IMG/VR virus record: IMGVR_UViG_3300027736_000027
Coordinates: 46,951 to 110,950 of that record
Origin: a virus
Length of the DNA stretch: 64,000 nt
Direction: 5' to 3' (one strand)
The position numbers and the translations under genes were made by a program. Each line of letters starts with the position of its first letter. Positions within the stretch are counted from its first letter, which is position 1. Below the pieces are notes generated by a model. That model did no database searches, was not told the origin of the DNA, and saw only the letters and a list, made by a program, of their open reading frames with translations. Of the stretch, positions 1-8,340 are shown in pieces.

Positions 1-1893
1 AAAAGGGTTGAACGATTAAGCGGCAGCGACATGGGTGCAATGAGACAGGCCTCTCTTGATTTACGTAATAGACAACCGGTTAAGCCTAAAATATTTGAAG
101 AAGTTGCTGGTGAATTAATATTAAAATTAAGACAAATTAACAGGTCTGATATTATAGTTGAGCCTATTTCAAATACTCGAAACTATTATATTAAATTTCC
201 AACTGATATCGTTGAGTTAATGAAGTCTCTTAAATCAATTAATGAGTCTAAATTTGTTGATCTATTTGGAAAATGGAGAGATGTATTTCCAACCTATTCA
301 GATGCAATTAAATTTAAAATTGATGATGAAGACTCATTTCAAAGAAGCCATTTTCCCGGTGGAGGAATTCCACCTTCATTACGAGGTATTGGTCTAGGCT
401 ATAAAATGTACAGACAAGTATTAAAAACACTTGGCTATATTTCATCAAATCCATCTGGCTCAACTGAAAAGGATAAGGCTTGGGGTTCTCTACTTTCATT
501 TAAAGGAACCAATGGTATTGCAAATGAAGATGATGCTCATGCAATAATTGGAGTAAGAAATTGGTTAGCAATGGACAAAGCCTTGCCAACCGCTAAAAAA
601 ATTAAAGTTGCTGACTCTTTTATAGCTTCACTAGGTGGAACCAGCAGTACTTCACCAACTAAATTTGATATAGATGATGAGCTATTAGAAATTTTACCAA
701 ATACTGTATTAGTTAAATTAAACAGTGACTATATTCGATCGCTAGTTACAGATTCACGAATATCTAGAGAAAAGGCTGAGCAAATTGAGTCAAGTAGAGA
801 TGAAGCGGATCGCCTTGCTCAAGAACGCCAAGCTAGACAACAGCAAGTCGATCGAGAGAGACAAGCTAGAGAAGAAGTGGAAGTTCGCGAAAGACTTGCT
901 GACCGAATCAGACAATATGGTGCTGATCCAGATGCAGATTGGGATATTGGTGATTTTATTGTTGTGAAGACCTATCTATACGATGCAAACTATTCAGGGC
1001 TGCCAATTCGTAGAGTTGTTTCCAGAAATAATACAGAGTATCGAGCTGCCAAAATATCAGATGCAATCAGAATAGATAATGGAGAAATTACTCCAACTCA
1101 ATCAAATGATTCCAGAACAACAACCACAAAATCTTCATGGGTTAAGGTTAATATTAATCAAATACCTGACCTAACTAGAGTTAATTTATCAACTGCTGAA
1201 ATTAGATACGTTGAGGCCCTATTAAATCCAGAACTGGTTGCAGCTAGACAGGCTGAAGTAGAAGCGGCAACTGCCCGTAGATTAGAGACCGAGCGTACTC
1301 AAAATGCTGAGCGTGCTCAAAGTTTAGCTACATTTGGAACATTTCCGCCAACTGGTGCAGAACTTAAGCGCGACATGGCAAACCGGTCAGCGCTTAGAAA
1401 TTTTGAACTAGTAAAGAAATTTAAGTCACAAGATTTTACTAGAAATTTACAGTTTATTGTATTAGGCCCAGCACAAAGAGACATGTTTAGAAATAATTGG
1501 GGAATTCCAGTTTTTATTCCATGGAAAGGATCACAATATAACCCTAGACCAATTAGCAGCCTGGCTGAATTAACTGAGTCTAATGCTCAAAATATTACAC
1601 TAACCAATCCAGTAAATGGAGTTACCATAAATTATCCGTATGTTGGACTGGGTTTAACTGGCTATCAATTAAGTGAAGTTACAATGGATGATAAATTATC
1701 TGCAAGATCTGGTCAACACTATTATATTGCAGGTCACCAAAATGCATTTGGAATTATTGCGAAAAGTGAGTATGGTGCACGAAATACATCTGATCAGAAA
1801 TTTATTTATGTAAAAGCATATGGTTGGGGAGATCGTAGCGTGTCAGTTAGACTTGATCTACTTAGAAAGATTGGCGAGCCTATTCAAATTTAA
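1..1893 (+). CDS. Unknown phage protein with central coiled coil, probably 5'-truncated by the window edge
   Basis: The reading frame is open from the first base; the first ATG is at 31 but no stop lies upstream, so the true start may be outside the window. Numbering from the ATG gives 620 aa. About residues 118-160 contain RGIGLGYKMYR followed by GYISS, which recalls a GNAT acetyltransferase motif A as seen in some T4-like phage proteins, but this is a weak resemblance. Residues 245-295 are rich in E, R and Q and should form a coiled coil; a second charged stretch lies near 405-430. The C-terminal 180 residues look globular. I do not recognise the family. The convergent nuclease gene ends 3 bp downstream. 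Confidence 0.7.
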   Translation, partial: KRVERLSGSDMGAMRQASLDLRNRQPVKPKIFEEVAGELILKLRQINRSDIIVEPISNTRNYYIKFPTDIVELMKSLKSINESKFVDLFGKWRDVFPTYSDAIKFKIDDEDSFQRSHFPGGGIPPSLRGIGLGYKMYRQVLKTLGYISSNPSGSTEKDKAWGSLLSFKGTNGIANEDDAHAIIGVRNWLAMDKALPTAKKIKVADSFIASLGGTSSTSPTKFDIDDELLEILPNTVLVKLNSDYIRSLVTDSRISREKAEQIESSRDEADRLAQERQARQQQVDRERQAREEVEVRERLADRIRQYGADPDADWDIGDFIVVKTYLYDANYSGLPIRRVVSRNNTEYRAAKISDAIRIDNGEITPTQSNDSRTTTTKSSWVKVNINQIPDLTRVNLSTAEIRYVEALLNPELVAARQAEVEAATARRLETERTQNAERAQSLATFGTFPPTGAELKRDMANRSALRNFELVKKFKSQDFTRNLQFIVLGPAQRDMFRNNWGIPVFIPWKGSQYNPRPISSLAELTESNAQNITLTNPVNGVTINYPYVGLGLTGYQLSEVTMDDKLSARSGQHYYIAGHQNAFGIIAKSEYGARNTSDQKFIYVKAYGWGDRSVSVRLDLLRKIGEPIQI

Positions 1894-1896
1894 CCT

Positions 1897-2643
1897 TTAG
1901 ATAATTGGATGTAGTTTGTAAAATTTAGCAAGACGTTCCCTAAATTTAAAATAATATTCCTTCATTTCACTAGGACTAATTGAAAAGTGCTGAGGCTTAT
2001 CAGTAACCTCATTTGATATCCAAATTTTACAGGTGGTAGATTTAATATTAAGTCTATCCCAAATTGCAACTGAATAGGCTGCAACTTGATGTTTATAATC
2101 CTCTATCCATTTCTCGTCCTTTGGTTTTTTTGCAGTTTTAAAATCAACTACTCCAATATCTCCAGTTATTAACTCGGATACATTATCGACTGTTCCAGCA
2201 TAGCCGCCATCCCTAGAGGTCCATAGAAATTTTTCTTGAGCAATTACTTTGTGAATTTCATTAAATGAATTGGCCTTGATAAAATTGTAAAAGAGCATTC
2301 CGCCAACAATCTTAGCTCGGGTATCAAATTTTTCAATTTCGTCATCTAGTCTTGAAATTGATAGAGTCTCATCTAATCGGTCTTTTTGGCTTAGCGAACT
2401 TGGTAAATTTAGATAGAGTTCGCATAGTCTGTGCATCACAGTACCTCGATTTGCTGCATCCTGGCCAATTTGGTCAGCTTTTGCATGGCCAATTCGGTCT
2501 CTCCATTGATTGAGCCCGGTTTTGTCAGAGGTTTCCCCCAATACTGTTGTAACACTAGGAAAGGTTCCAACTATTCCAGACTCATTAATTACTTGATAAT
2601 ATCTGAATCCGTTTATTACTACTCTTTTTATTTTGTCGGCCAT
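1897..2643 (-). CDS. PD-(D/E)XK nuclease, RecB/Cas4-like exonuclease family
   Basis: 248 aa. Motifs of the RecB-type nuclease fold are visible in order: RGTVMH (His about 71), QEKFL (Glu about 137), GYAGTVDNV (Asp about 153), VVDFKT (Asp167-x-Lys169) and HQVAAY (Gln/Tyr of motif QxxxY about 186-190). These are the metal and catalytic positions of the superfamily, so it should be an active Mg-dependent DNA exonuclease or nickase. In tailed phages such proteins act in recombination, DNA processing or host DNA breakdown. The ATG is preceded by A/T-rich DNA without a Shine-Dalgarno. It is divergent from the gene at 2701. Family call is firm; the exact role is inferred. Confidence 0.85.
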   Translation of the reverse strand: MADKIKRVVINGFRYYQVINESGIVGTFPSVTTVLGETSDKTGLNQWRDRIGHAKADQIGQDAANRGTVMHRLCELYLNLPSSLSQKDRLDETLSISRLDDEIEKFDTRAKIVGGMLFYNFIKANSFNEIHKVIAQEKFLWTSRDGGYAGTVDNVSELITGDIGVVDFKTAKKPKDEKWIEDYKHQVAAYSVAIWDRLNIKSTTCKIWISNEVTDKPQHFSISPSEMKEYYFKFRERLAKFYKLHPII

Positions 2644-2649
2644 GTGTTG

Positions 2650-2657
2650 ATAAATAG
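2650..2657 (+). promoter_or_regulatory. Possible late promoter, ATAAATAG
   Basis: ATAAATAG resembles the ATAAATAAC/T motif found ahead of other late units here. It lies 43 bp before the ATG of the CTS-bearing gene at 2701, farther than usual, so this is a weak call. Confidence 0.3.
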
Positions 2658-2700
2658 ATATAATTAATACTCTAATACAAAAAATATAGTTAAAGTTTAT

Positions 2701-3063
2701 ATGCTTAAGAAATTTGATGAATTTAATCAGGAATTAAATGAAGGATTTTGGGATTGGTTAACTGGAAAATCTGAAACAGGTGACGCTAAAAAACCTAAAA
2801 AGAGCAAGGACGATGGCCCCGGTATAACCGATTCAACTACTAACGACTATTATAAAACACTACAAGACTTTGCTGATTCAGGAAAGTCAATCGCAGTTCA
2901 AAAATATGGCAGTATGGAATATTCTAAAATGGTTGAAGATATTCAAATTGCTCTGAAATTTTTAGGATATCCACTTCCCAAATATGGAGTAGATGGATAC
3001 TTTGGTAAAGAGACATTTGACTCAATTGCTAAGTTTAACACTGATACTATAAGTAAAAAATAA
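2701..3063 (+). CDS. Small protein with capsid-targeting-like N terminus and peptidoglycan-binding-like domain
   Basis: 120 aa. The N terminus MLKKFDEFNQELNE followed by G matches the pattern of T4 internal-protein capsid-targeting sequences (compare T4 MKTYQEFIAE) with an LxE cleavage site after residue 14. A Lys/Asp-rich linker follows (about 25-45). Residues 78-115 contain VEDIQIALKFLGY and GVDGYFGKETFDSIAKF, the usual pattern of a PG_binding_1 domain (helix, then D-G-x-F/Y-G-x-x-T). It lies 9 bp upstream of the lysin gene and is probably co-transcribed with it. I infer a head-packaged cell-wall-binding accessory. The domain call is by pattern only. Confidence 0.7.
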   Translation: MLKKFDEFNQELNEGFWDWLTGKSETGDAKKPKKSKDDGPGITDSTTNDYYKTLQDFADSGKSIAVQKYGSMEYSKMVEDIQIALKFLGYPLPKYGVDGYFGKETFDSIAKFNTDTISKK

Positions 3064-3072
3064 ATAAATTAA

Positions 3073-4323
3073 ATGATACGCAGTTTTAGCAAATTTATAA
3101 AAACACTTAATGAGTCAACCCTAATGTCACCATTGCCTGTCTTTAATGTAACTCACCCATTTGGAGAACCCAGGACATCACGTCCGCATAATGGTGTTGA
3201 TTTGGCGACATATAGAGATGGAAAAATTGCATCTGGAGTGCCAGTTACTTCACCAGCTGACGGAGAGGTAATTGTTGCTAATATAAATGGTAATAGTATG
3301 TGTGGCGGAACTATTAGAATTAAACATGCTAATAATATTGTAACCGGTTATTGTCATATTAAACAAGTTGATGTAAAAACCGGGGACCAAGTTAAACAGG
3401 GCCAAGTTATTGGATTAAGCGGTGGTGGAGCTGGTGATATAGGAAAAGGCAATTCAACCGGACCGCATTTACATTTTACCGTTACTGTAAATAATGAGGT
3501 GGTTGATCCAGCTGAATATATTGATAAACTTAATTTGCCACAATCTACTGAAAAAGTTGATGATAACACTGTATTAATTAATGCTGATTTAATTAACAGA
3601 TTAATTAAAAAGTTGAAGGAGAAGAATTTTAGCCAAAGCGATTTAAGCGCCTATTCTAAATCTAGCGATTCCAAATCTAGTGGTGGATCACAGTCTACTG
3701 GTAATATTAATATTAGTTCTGGAAACTTTGACACAAATCAAAAAGAAAATATTTCATTATTAATTAGTTCAATGACAGCTAAAGGAATAACTGATCCACT
3801 TACCCAAATAGGTATATTATCCGTAATTTCAAAAGAGTGTAATTTTAAACCTAAAAGTGAAGTTGGATATGACACAACCTCAAACTCAAGAATTAAAGGA
3901 ATATTTGGAAGTAGAGTTAGCAGCTTATCTGATTCAGAATTAGATGCTCTTAAGAGTAAGCCTGAAGATTTTTTTAATTTGGTTTATGCAAATATTATTG
4001 GTAATGGACCAGCGTCAAGTGGAGACGGTTGGACATATAGAGGTCGTGGATTTAACCAGTTAACCGGTAGAGCTAATTATAAAAAATACGGAAATATAAT
4101 AGGTAAAGACCTAGTTGGCAATCCGGATTTGGTAAACGATCCTAAAATAGCTGCAGATATTGCAATAGCATTTGCAACAAAAGGAAAACCTGCATCAAAC
4201 TTTCCAACCTTTACTGATAAAACTGCCGCTGCTGAATTTTTTGCAGATATTAACGCAGGCGGCGGAGTAAGTAGCCATCGAAGTCATGCAGTTGCTGCCA
4301 CTAATAAGTTTAATATTGCATAA
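3073..4323 (+). CDS. Two-domain peptidoglycan hydrolase: M23 metallopeptidase plus GH19-like lysozyme, with capsid-targeting-like leader
   Basis: 416 aa. Residues 1-14, MIRSFSKFIKTLNE, form a T4-CTS-like leader with an LNE/S cleavage site. Residues 28-150 are a LytM/M23 peptidase: His39 and Asp43 (RPHNGVD), His95 (YCH) and the HLH at 132-134 are the zinc and catalytic residues, all present. A Ser/Gly linker spans about 190-222. Residues 225-416 resemble GH19 chitinase/lysozyme proteins of phages: KECNF with a candidate catalytic Glu256, YRGRGFNQLTG and GNPDLVNDP. It should cut both peptide cross-links and the glycan. There is no secretory signal, so it may be the endolysin, a head-packaged entry enzyme, or both; the leader favours packaging. 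Confidence 0.88.
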   Translation: MIRSFSKFIKTLNESTLMSPLPVFNVTHPFGEPRTSRPHNGVDLATYRDGKIASGVPVTSPADGEVIVANINGNSMCGGTIRIKHANNIVTGYCHIKQVDVKTGDQVKQGQVIGLSGGGAGDIGKGNSTGPHLHFTVTVNNEVVDPAEYIDKLNLPQSTEKVDDNTVLINADLINRLIKKLKEKNFSQSDLSAYSKSSDSKSSGGSQSTGNINISSGNFDTNQKENISLLISSMTAKGITDPLTQIGILSVISKECNFKPKSEVGYDTTSNSRIKGIFGSRVSSLSDSELDALKSKPEDFFNLVYANIIGNGPASSGDGWTYRGRGFNQLTGRANYKKYGNIIGKDLVGNPDLVNDPKIAADIAIAFATKGKPASNFPTFTDKTAAAEFFADINAGGGVSSHRSHAVAATNKFNIA

Positions 4324-4417
4324 TATTTAGTATTTCAGATACTATTCCAATAACTACTACCGTAATCATTAATGTAATACCGATACAGTCAACTGCTTTA
4401 TTTAGGAAAGTTTTCAT
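4310..4417 (-). CDS. Small single-TM protein (35 aa)
   Basis: The frame is open farther upstream to 4507, but that part overlaps another gene; the ATG at 4417 gives MKTFLNKAVDCIGITLMITV and onward, a 35-aa protein with one hydrophobic helix of about 20 residues and a short polar tail. It overlaps the 3' end of the lysin gene by 14 bp on the opposite strand. Position beside the lysin suggests a lysis accessory such as a small holin or antiholin, but there is no family evidence. It could also be non-coding. Confidence 0.4.
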   Translation of the reverse strand: MKTFLNKAVDCIGITLMITVVVIGIVSEILNIMQY

Positions 4418-4427
4418 ATGTTTTTTA

Positions 4428-4787
4428 TTAAAGATTAATTTCTCTCCATGGAGTCTCTTGACCGAACCATTCCCGAATCTCTCCAGGTTTAGGCTGCGAA
4501 CTTTCATAATTTGACCGCTCTTTATCTAAATATTTTTTTACATTAGCAGCTTTCATTGATTCAGAAATAGTGGTCCAAGTATTAGCCAGGTCAGCCAATA
4601 CAGAATCTTCAAAATTATATAGTAGACCATCTCGGTCAATCAGCACCCATTTTGCTGAATCTAATATAGCCCATCTGGTTGAAGTGGTTACCCCATATAA
4701 AAATAGCATACGCGACTCTTCAAGTTCACCGTGCTCTTTAACTAGTTGAGTGAACACTAAGTTCCCCAAGTCTATTAAGTCCTTCAT
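4428..4787 (-). CDS. Hypothetical protein
   Basis: 119 aa from the ATG at 4787 (MKDLIDLGNL); the frame extends to a TTG at 4820, which is less likely. Its start overlaps the end of the phosphoesterase gene by 50 bp in another frame. It is a mixed alpha/beta globular protein with a motif RWAILDSAKWVLIDRDGLLY and a charged C terminus ending EWFGQETPWREINL. I do not recognise it. It is probably the last gene of the minus-strand unit that starts at 6440. Confidence 0.6.
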   Translation of the reverse strand: MKDLIDLGNLVFTQLVKEHGELEESRMLFLYGVTTSTRWAILDSAKWVLIDRDGLLYNFEDSVLADLANTWTTISESMKAANVKKYLDKERSNYESSQPKPGEIREWFGQETPWREINL

Positions 4788-5379
4788 TATGTTTCTGTAT
4801 TGTTTGTTTAACCCATTCAAAATTTACTGGCGTATAATCCGTCAAGCAGGTACACACTGAATAGGCATTTTTTATTGGGTGCACAATTGTGTGTGAGTGA
4901 CCGTATAAATGATATGCACCATGGTGCTTTCCATTAAATTCAAGAATTGGATAGTGGAATAAGACAATTCTTCGATAACCAATTTGTTGGTCAGAATCAG
5001 GAAAGAAAATCTCATCATACTCTTTAAACTCTATAATCTTTGCGGCTTCACTAAGTTCTCTAAACCACATGTCGGTTATATGAGTATCGTGATTACCCTT
5101 TAACCAAATAATATTTCCATTAAGCTGACTAAAAATCCATTTAAGATAACTCAATTTAATTCGATACATTGAAGCATCACCTAGGAAAAAAACAGTATCG
5201 TCTTCCTGTACAACTGAATTCCAACGAGCAATTATTTCAGTATCATGCTCTTCAATTGACTTAAAGTTATGGAAACCTTCCTCAAATCTTAAAACATTAC
5301 TATGATCAAAATGTGGATCACTTATAAACCAGGTCTTGGCTGGGTCGTATATTTTATTGGGCGGTATTTGTATGCTCAT
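4738..5379 (-). CDS. Calcineurin-like metallophosphoesterase
   Basis: 213 aa. All metal-binding motifs of the family are present: DPHFDH (21-26), GDAS (67-70), GNHD (95-98), FHYP (His142) and GHSH (160-163). The short, capless domain is like the YfcE/phage phosphoesterases that hydrolyse phosphomono- or diesters, often nucleotides or RNA/DNA ends. The ATG overlaps the stop of the upstream nucleotidyltransferase gene (ATGA), so the two are translated together and might act on the same nucleotide or polynucleotide substrate. The substrate cannot be read from sequence. Confidence 0.88.
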   Translation of the reverse strand: MSIQIPPNKIYDPAKTWFISDPHFDHSNVLRFEEGFHNFKSIEEHDTEIIARWNSVVQEDDTVFFLGDASMYRIKLSYLKWIFSQLNGNIIWLKGNHDTHITDMWFRELSEAAKIIEFKEYDEIFFPDSDQQIGYRRIVLFHYPILEFNGKHHGAYHLYGHSHTIVHPIKNAYSVCTCLTDYTPVNFEWVKQTIQKHNEGLNRLGELSVHSTS

Positions 5380-6440
5380 GCTAGTTTTTTACTAACATAC
5401 TCAAAAGCGGTTTCGGCATCACTCATAACCTTAGCTCGTTGTTGATGGGCTAGATCAGTTTCAGCCTTATTATATTTAGACGAAGACGTGTGCTTGTCTA
5501 TTTTTATTTTGTAAATATTAACGACTTCCTGTAAGAATTCTTGAGAGTTCTTGTATTTAGATTTAGGCAGCTCAAATGTACCATTTTGCTCTAGCGTTCT
5601 GGCAAATCCCAAAATACCATTGCAAATCTGTTCAAGACTTAATGCAGTCACATCAATACCAGGGTGCTGTTGCAAGTATTGATCAAGCTGAACTGCTCGC
5701 TTCTCTCCACGCGTAAATTCATCAGTGAATTCTGCAAGCTGGGCTAGGAACCGGTTAAAATCTCTGGTGACAATTCTCTCTTCAACTCCCTTACGTAATA
5801 ATGGATTAACCAGCTCTCCGCCTTTAATCTTGGCAACAACACCTCGATCAGTTACCGAAACATCAAGCGCATTACCAAATGCTTGATATAAGAAACCTAC
5901 AACAAATCCTTTAATACCCCGAATTGGCGTATATCTGGCTTTTGCCCAATCTGATGAGTAATTAAATGTTGAAATAATATCGACTTGTACAGGTCCATCC
6001 TTTAAATTTATGACTAACTTAAGGGTACCTTCAGAGATGGCACTGGTTTCTTCTTTATCTAGGTCAGGTCGAGTTGTCTTGGCTAACCACTGTAAAAAAA
6101 GACCATTATATTTTTTAAGAGTATCAATTTCAGCTTGACGGCCTTGAGGCTCATTGAGCGGATACATTACAATAATATCAACATCACCATATGCCTTTTC
6201 AGGATTCTCTTCAAGATCCTTTTTGAAATAGACGCCTGATCCGCCAGGACCAACTACGGTTAATGAATCAAATCCATGAGCCTGTGCCCATTGATTAAAA
6301 TCGTTAAAAATATTTTCAAGAACCCCAATTGCCTCCTGTAAAACAGCCGGCGTTATTTTGGTTCCCTGCGTTTTAGTTGTTGCCCAGCCACCCATTTCAT
6401 TTATTTGTAAAAAGTCAGTAAATGATTTAATATTCTTCAA
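5376..6440 (-). CDS. Nucleotidyltransferase-like protein with capsid-targeting-like leader, TTG start
   Basis: 354 aa from a TTG codon at 6440; the next in-frame ATG is codon 16. The TTG start is preferred because it supplies MKNIKSFTDFLQINE, a T4-CTS-like leader with INE at 13-15, and because a late-promoter motif lies 19 bp upstream. Codon 16 is exactly the residue after the predicted cut, so a mature or internally initiated protein would start at the same Met. Residues 62-95 contain VVGPGGSGVYF and YGDVDIIV, the G-S and D-x-D pattern of the polymerase-beta-type nucleotidyltransferase fold; VQVDIIS about residue 152 could provide the third acidic residue. Upstream of the phosphoesterase gene with ATGA overlap. 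The target of nucleotidylation is unknown. Confidence 0.75.
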   Translation of the reverse strand: MKNIKSFTDFLQINEMGGWATTKTQGTKITPAVLQEAIGVLENIFNDFNQWAQAHGFDSLTVVGPGGSGVYFKKDLEENPEKAYGDVDIIVMYPLNEPQGRQAEIDTLKKYNGLFLQWLAKTTRPDLDKEETSAISEGTLKLVINLKDGPVQVDIISTFNYSSDWAKARYTPIRGIKGFVVGFLYQAFGNALDVSVTDRGVVAKIKGGELVNPLLRKGVEERIVTRDFNRFLAQLAEFTDEFTRGEKRAVQLDQYLQQHPGIDVTALSLEQICNGILGFARTLEQNGTFELPKSKYKNSQEFLQEVVNIYKIKIDKHTSSSKYNKAETDLAHQQRAKVMSDAETAFEYVSKKLA

Positions 6441-6459
6441 AACTCTTAATATTCTTTTT

Positions 6460-6468
6460 GTTATTTAT
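6460..6468 (-). promoter_or_regulatory. Late promoter-like motif ATAAATAAC
   Basis: Minus-strand ATAAATAAC, 19 bp upstream of the TTG start at 6440. It overlaps the stop codon of the fpg-like gene. Same motif and spacing as ahead of 20427 and 24401; resembles the T4 late -10 TATAAATA. Confidence 0.6.
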
Positions 6469-7271
6469 CGCTGAAGAGTTGGCACCCAATGTGTAGTACG
6501 GCCATCTAGAGTCTCTTCACGAATAACAGTATTTCCGTTGAGATCGGTCTTTTGTGCATAGACCTCAAACTCAAAAGTAAATCCTCCAGTTTCTCCATTT
6601 ACTTGTCGATAATTTCTAATACTTGCTCCGCCTTGATCATATGAAGCCTGCATTATTAATTTACCCCAATTCCATAATTGACAAATCTCATCTTGTGTTA
6701 AATCTTGCACCAATCGATGTGGCGATATCAGGCAGCGATAAAGCATTTCACATTTAATATAGTTACCTATACCAGCAAATAGAGACTGGTTCATTAGGGC
6801 TTCAGCAACCGTTTTTTTCTGAATTTTAGGAATCTCAACTTTTCTAATAAAATCATAAATGCTCGAAGTTTGATCGTTTAACATATCTAGTCCAAGACTT
6901 GACAGTTTTTTTGAAAGCTCTGACTTCAGTGTAAACTTTAAGGTGCCAAATCGGCGCTGATCAACAAAGTACAGAGAAGTATCATCGTCAAAACCTATTC
7001 GGAAATGACTATGTGGTTTAAGGCCGGTTGACCAATAACCGCTCATGCCCAGTGTTATCCACAGGCAAGTCTCGTCACTAAATTCCAACCAGATAAATTT
7101 ACCTTTAACTCCTCCACCGCTCACACGGACTGGCACTGATGTTTTAACCGTAAGATCTGGTGCCCTTTTTAAGAAACGGCCACCAAGTACCTCAAATTGA
7201 GAAATTGTTTTATTTTTAGCGAATTCTGAGATTCCCTCATAAACTCGTCTGCATTCCGGTCCCTCAGGCAT
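6465..7271 (-). CDS. Formamidopyrimidine-DNA glycosylase (Fpg/Nei family), zincless finger
   Basis: 268 aa from the ATG at 7271; the frame is open farther upstream but that part is hydrophobic junk overlapping the divergent gene. The N terminus MPEGPE supplies the catalytic Pro2 and Glu3, which forces this start. Lys58 in VKGKFIWLEF is the beta-hairpin lysine; NQSLFAGIGNYIKCEMLY is the helix-two-turn-helix DNA-binding motif. At the C terminus the usual GR(T/S)xxWCPxCQ is GRTTHWVPTLQ: both cysteines are replaced by V and L and the upstream Cys pair is also absent, so the finger cannot hold zinc, as in NEIL1 and mimivirus Nei1. The functional Arg is kept. Removes oxidised bases and nicks the strand. 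Confidence 0.9.
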   Translation of the reverse strand: MPEGPECRRVYEGISEFAKNKTISQFEVLGGRFLKRAPDLTVKTSVPVRVSGGGVKGKFIWLEFSDETCLWITLGMSGYWSTGLKPHSHFRIGFDDDTSLYFVDQRRFGTLKFTLKSELSKKLSSLGLDMLNDQTSSIYDFIRKVEIPKIQKKTVAEALMNQSLFAGIGNYIKCEMLYRCLISPHRLVQDLTQDEICQLWNWGKLIMQASYDQGGASIRNYRQVNGETGGFTFEFEVYAQKTDLNGNTVIREETLDGRTTHWVPTLQR

Positions 7272-7274
7272 TAT

Positions 7275-7283
7275 ATAAATAAC
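7275..7283 (+). promoter_or_regulatory. Late promoter-like motif ATAAATAAC
   Basis: TATATAAATAAC on the plus strand, 24 bp upstream of the ATG at 7308, in the 36-bp gap between divergent genes. Confidence 0.6.
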
Positions 7284-7307
7284 TTTATAAAAATATACCA
7301 AAAACAA

Positions 7308-7775
7308 ATGAAAAAATACGTTGAAATTTTTGAAAAGTTTGAAAAAGCTTTTGACAATATGCCAATTAAGAAAAAGAAGGTTGATCAAGATGCAGATGGT
7401 GATACTGATTTTATTGATGCAAAAGTTGCTCAATATCAAAAGGGCGGTATGACAAAAGGGCAAGCAATCGCAAAGGCAAAACAGTTTGCAAAAAAGAATA
7501 ACATCAAGGACTCTAATAAGTCAGTAAAAGAGGGCCTTTTTAATAGATTTATGAAACCTTCTATTGATCAAGCCTCTGATGATTCAGTAAAGGGTCAAGG
7601 ACACAGCCACCGAGGTAATGATGATTTTGCTACACCCGCTGGAGAATATATTATGTTCAACGGTCAAAAATTTAGCCAAGACGAAATTGATTATGCTGAT
7701 TATAACGATCTTGGCAAAATTCCTAGAGTTGAAGATGGCATGTTAATTATTGCCAATCCAAATTGGAATAATTAA
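7308..7775 (+). CDS. Hypothetical protein with CTS-like start and an EF-hand-like loop
   Basis: 155 aa. The start MKKYVEIFE has the Lys-aromatic pattern of T4 capsid-targeting peptides and an IxE at 7-9, weaker than in the neighbours. Residues 22-36 read KKKVDQDADGDTDF, a DxDxDG calcium-loop-like motif, followed by GGMTKGQAIAKAKQFAKKNN, a basic helix. Similar D-x-D-G-D plus basic helix proteins are frequent in T4-like marine phages without known function. The C-terminal half is acidic and polar. A late-promoter motif precedes it. It may be a head-core or internal protein; that is inference. Confidence 0.7.
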   Translation: MKKYVEIFEKFEKAFDNMPIKKKKVDQDADGDTDFIDAKVAQYQKGGMTKGQAIAKAKQFAKKNNIKDSNKSVKEGLFNRFMKPSIDQASDDSVKGQGHSHRGNDDFATPAGEYIMFNGQKFSQDEIDYADYNDLGKIPRVEDGMLIIANPNWNN

Positions 7776-7828
7776 TTTAAAACTGGTTAGCCGTTTCAAG
7801 TAAAACATATCAAATCAAAACTTAAAAT

Positions 7829-8026
7829 ATGTATTATTTAGCAAAACTACGCTTTGAGTCAGAAGATGACAATGGCAAAACAAAAAAAATTAGAGAACAA
7901 TATTTGGTACAGGCCTCATCAGTTGGGGAAGCTGAACAAAAATTAATGGATCGATTTGGTCAAGGAATTTCGCCTTGCCAATTAGAGGCAGTTCAGGAGT
8001 CTAAAATATTAGGACTAATTGAGTAA
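7829..8026 (+). CDS. Small DUF4494-like protein
   Basis: 65 aa. The pattern YYLAKLRFESEDDNGKTKK, EQYLVQASSVGEAEQKL resembles DUF4494, a short family that I know mainly from Bacteroidetes and their phages; function unknown. No Shine-Dalgarno; the start is preceded by an A-rich stretch. It ends 4 bp before a strong terminator hairpin. The family link is from memory of the pattern. Confidence 0.65.
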   Translation: MYYLAKLRFESEDDNGKTKKIREQYLVQASSVGEAEQKLMDRFGQGISPCQLEAVQESKILGLIE

Positions 8027-8030
8027 TTAA

Positions 8031-8054
8031 AAAAAGGGACGTAAGTCCCTTTTT
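8031..8054. terminator. Bidirectional rho-independent terminator
   Basis: AAAAAGGGAC, loop GTAA, GTCCCTTTTT: a 10-bp perfect stem with A-tract on one side and T-tract on the other. It lies between the convergent genes ending at 8026 and 8068 and can serve both. Confidence 0.85.
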
Positions 8055-8067
8055 AAGTTTTTAAAGA

Positions 8068-8340
8068 TTACCATAATGGAGTTTCTCCGATTTGATCAAG
8101 TGCACAGTGAAAGCCTTGAAGCCGAGTTTTTGCTTCTAAAAAACAGCCACACAGTTTACATCTGGTAAATGTTGAGTCAAAGTGATCACACGTTTTACAA
8201 ATAGAAAGCCTATGATTTTTAGTAGATTCTGAAACAAATACCTTATTTATTATTTTAGAAAGAATTGTTGGCTGTGGAGTCTTTATTGCTGAAGAGCCAC
8301 CGCATCCGCAGTCTTCAGTCGTTGTGTTAGTTGTATCCAT
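8068..8340 (-). CDS. Small cysteine-rich zinc-binding protein
   Basis: 90 aa. Residues 47-80 contain CKTCDHFD, CKLCGCFLEAKTRL and a later Cys, a treble-clef or ribbon-like arrangement that should bind zinc. Small proteins with this CxxC...CxxCGC...K pattern ending in a Trp are widespread in T4-like phages; function unknown. An additional CGCGG lies near the N terminus. The ATG is directly adjacent to the uvsE stop (0 bp), so it belongs to that operon. Confidence 0.75.
   Translation of the reverse strand: MDTTNTTTEDCGCGGSSAIKTPQPTILSKIINKVFVSESTKNHRLSICKTCDHFDSTFTRCKLCGCFLEAKTRLQGFHCALDQIGETPLW

Noticed and set aside
4418-4507. Longer start for the small TM protein
   Set aside because: The extra 30 residues lie within the coding sequence of the gene at 4428 in another frame and are not protein-like.
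7272-7463. 64-codon hydrophobic N-terminal extension of the Fpg-like gene
   Set aside because: It would hide the catalytic N-terminal Pro and overlaps the divergent gene; MPEGPE defines the start at 7271.
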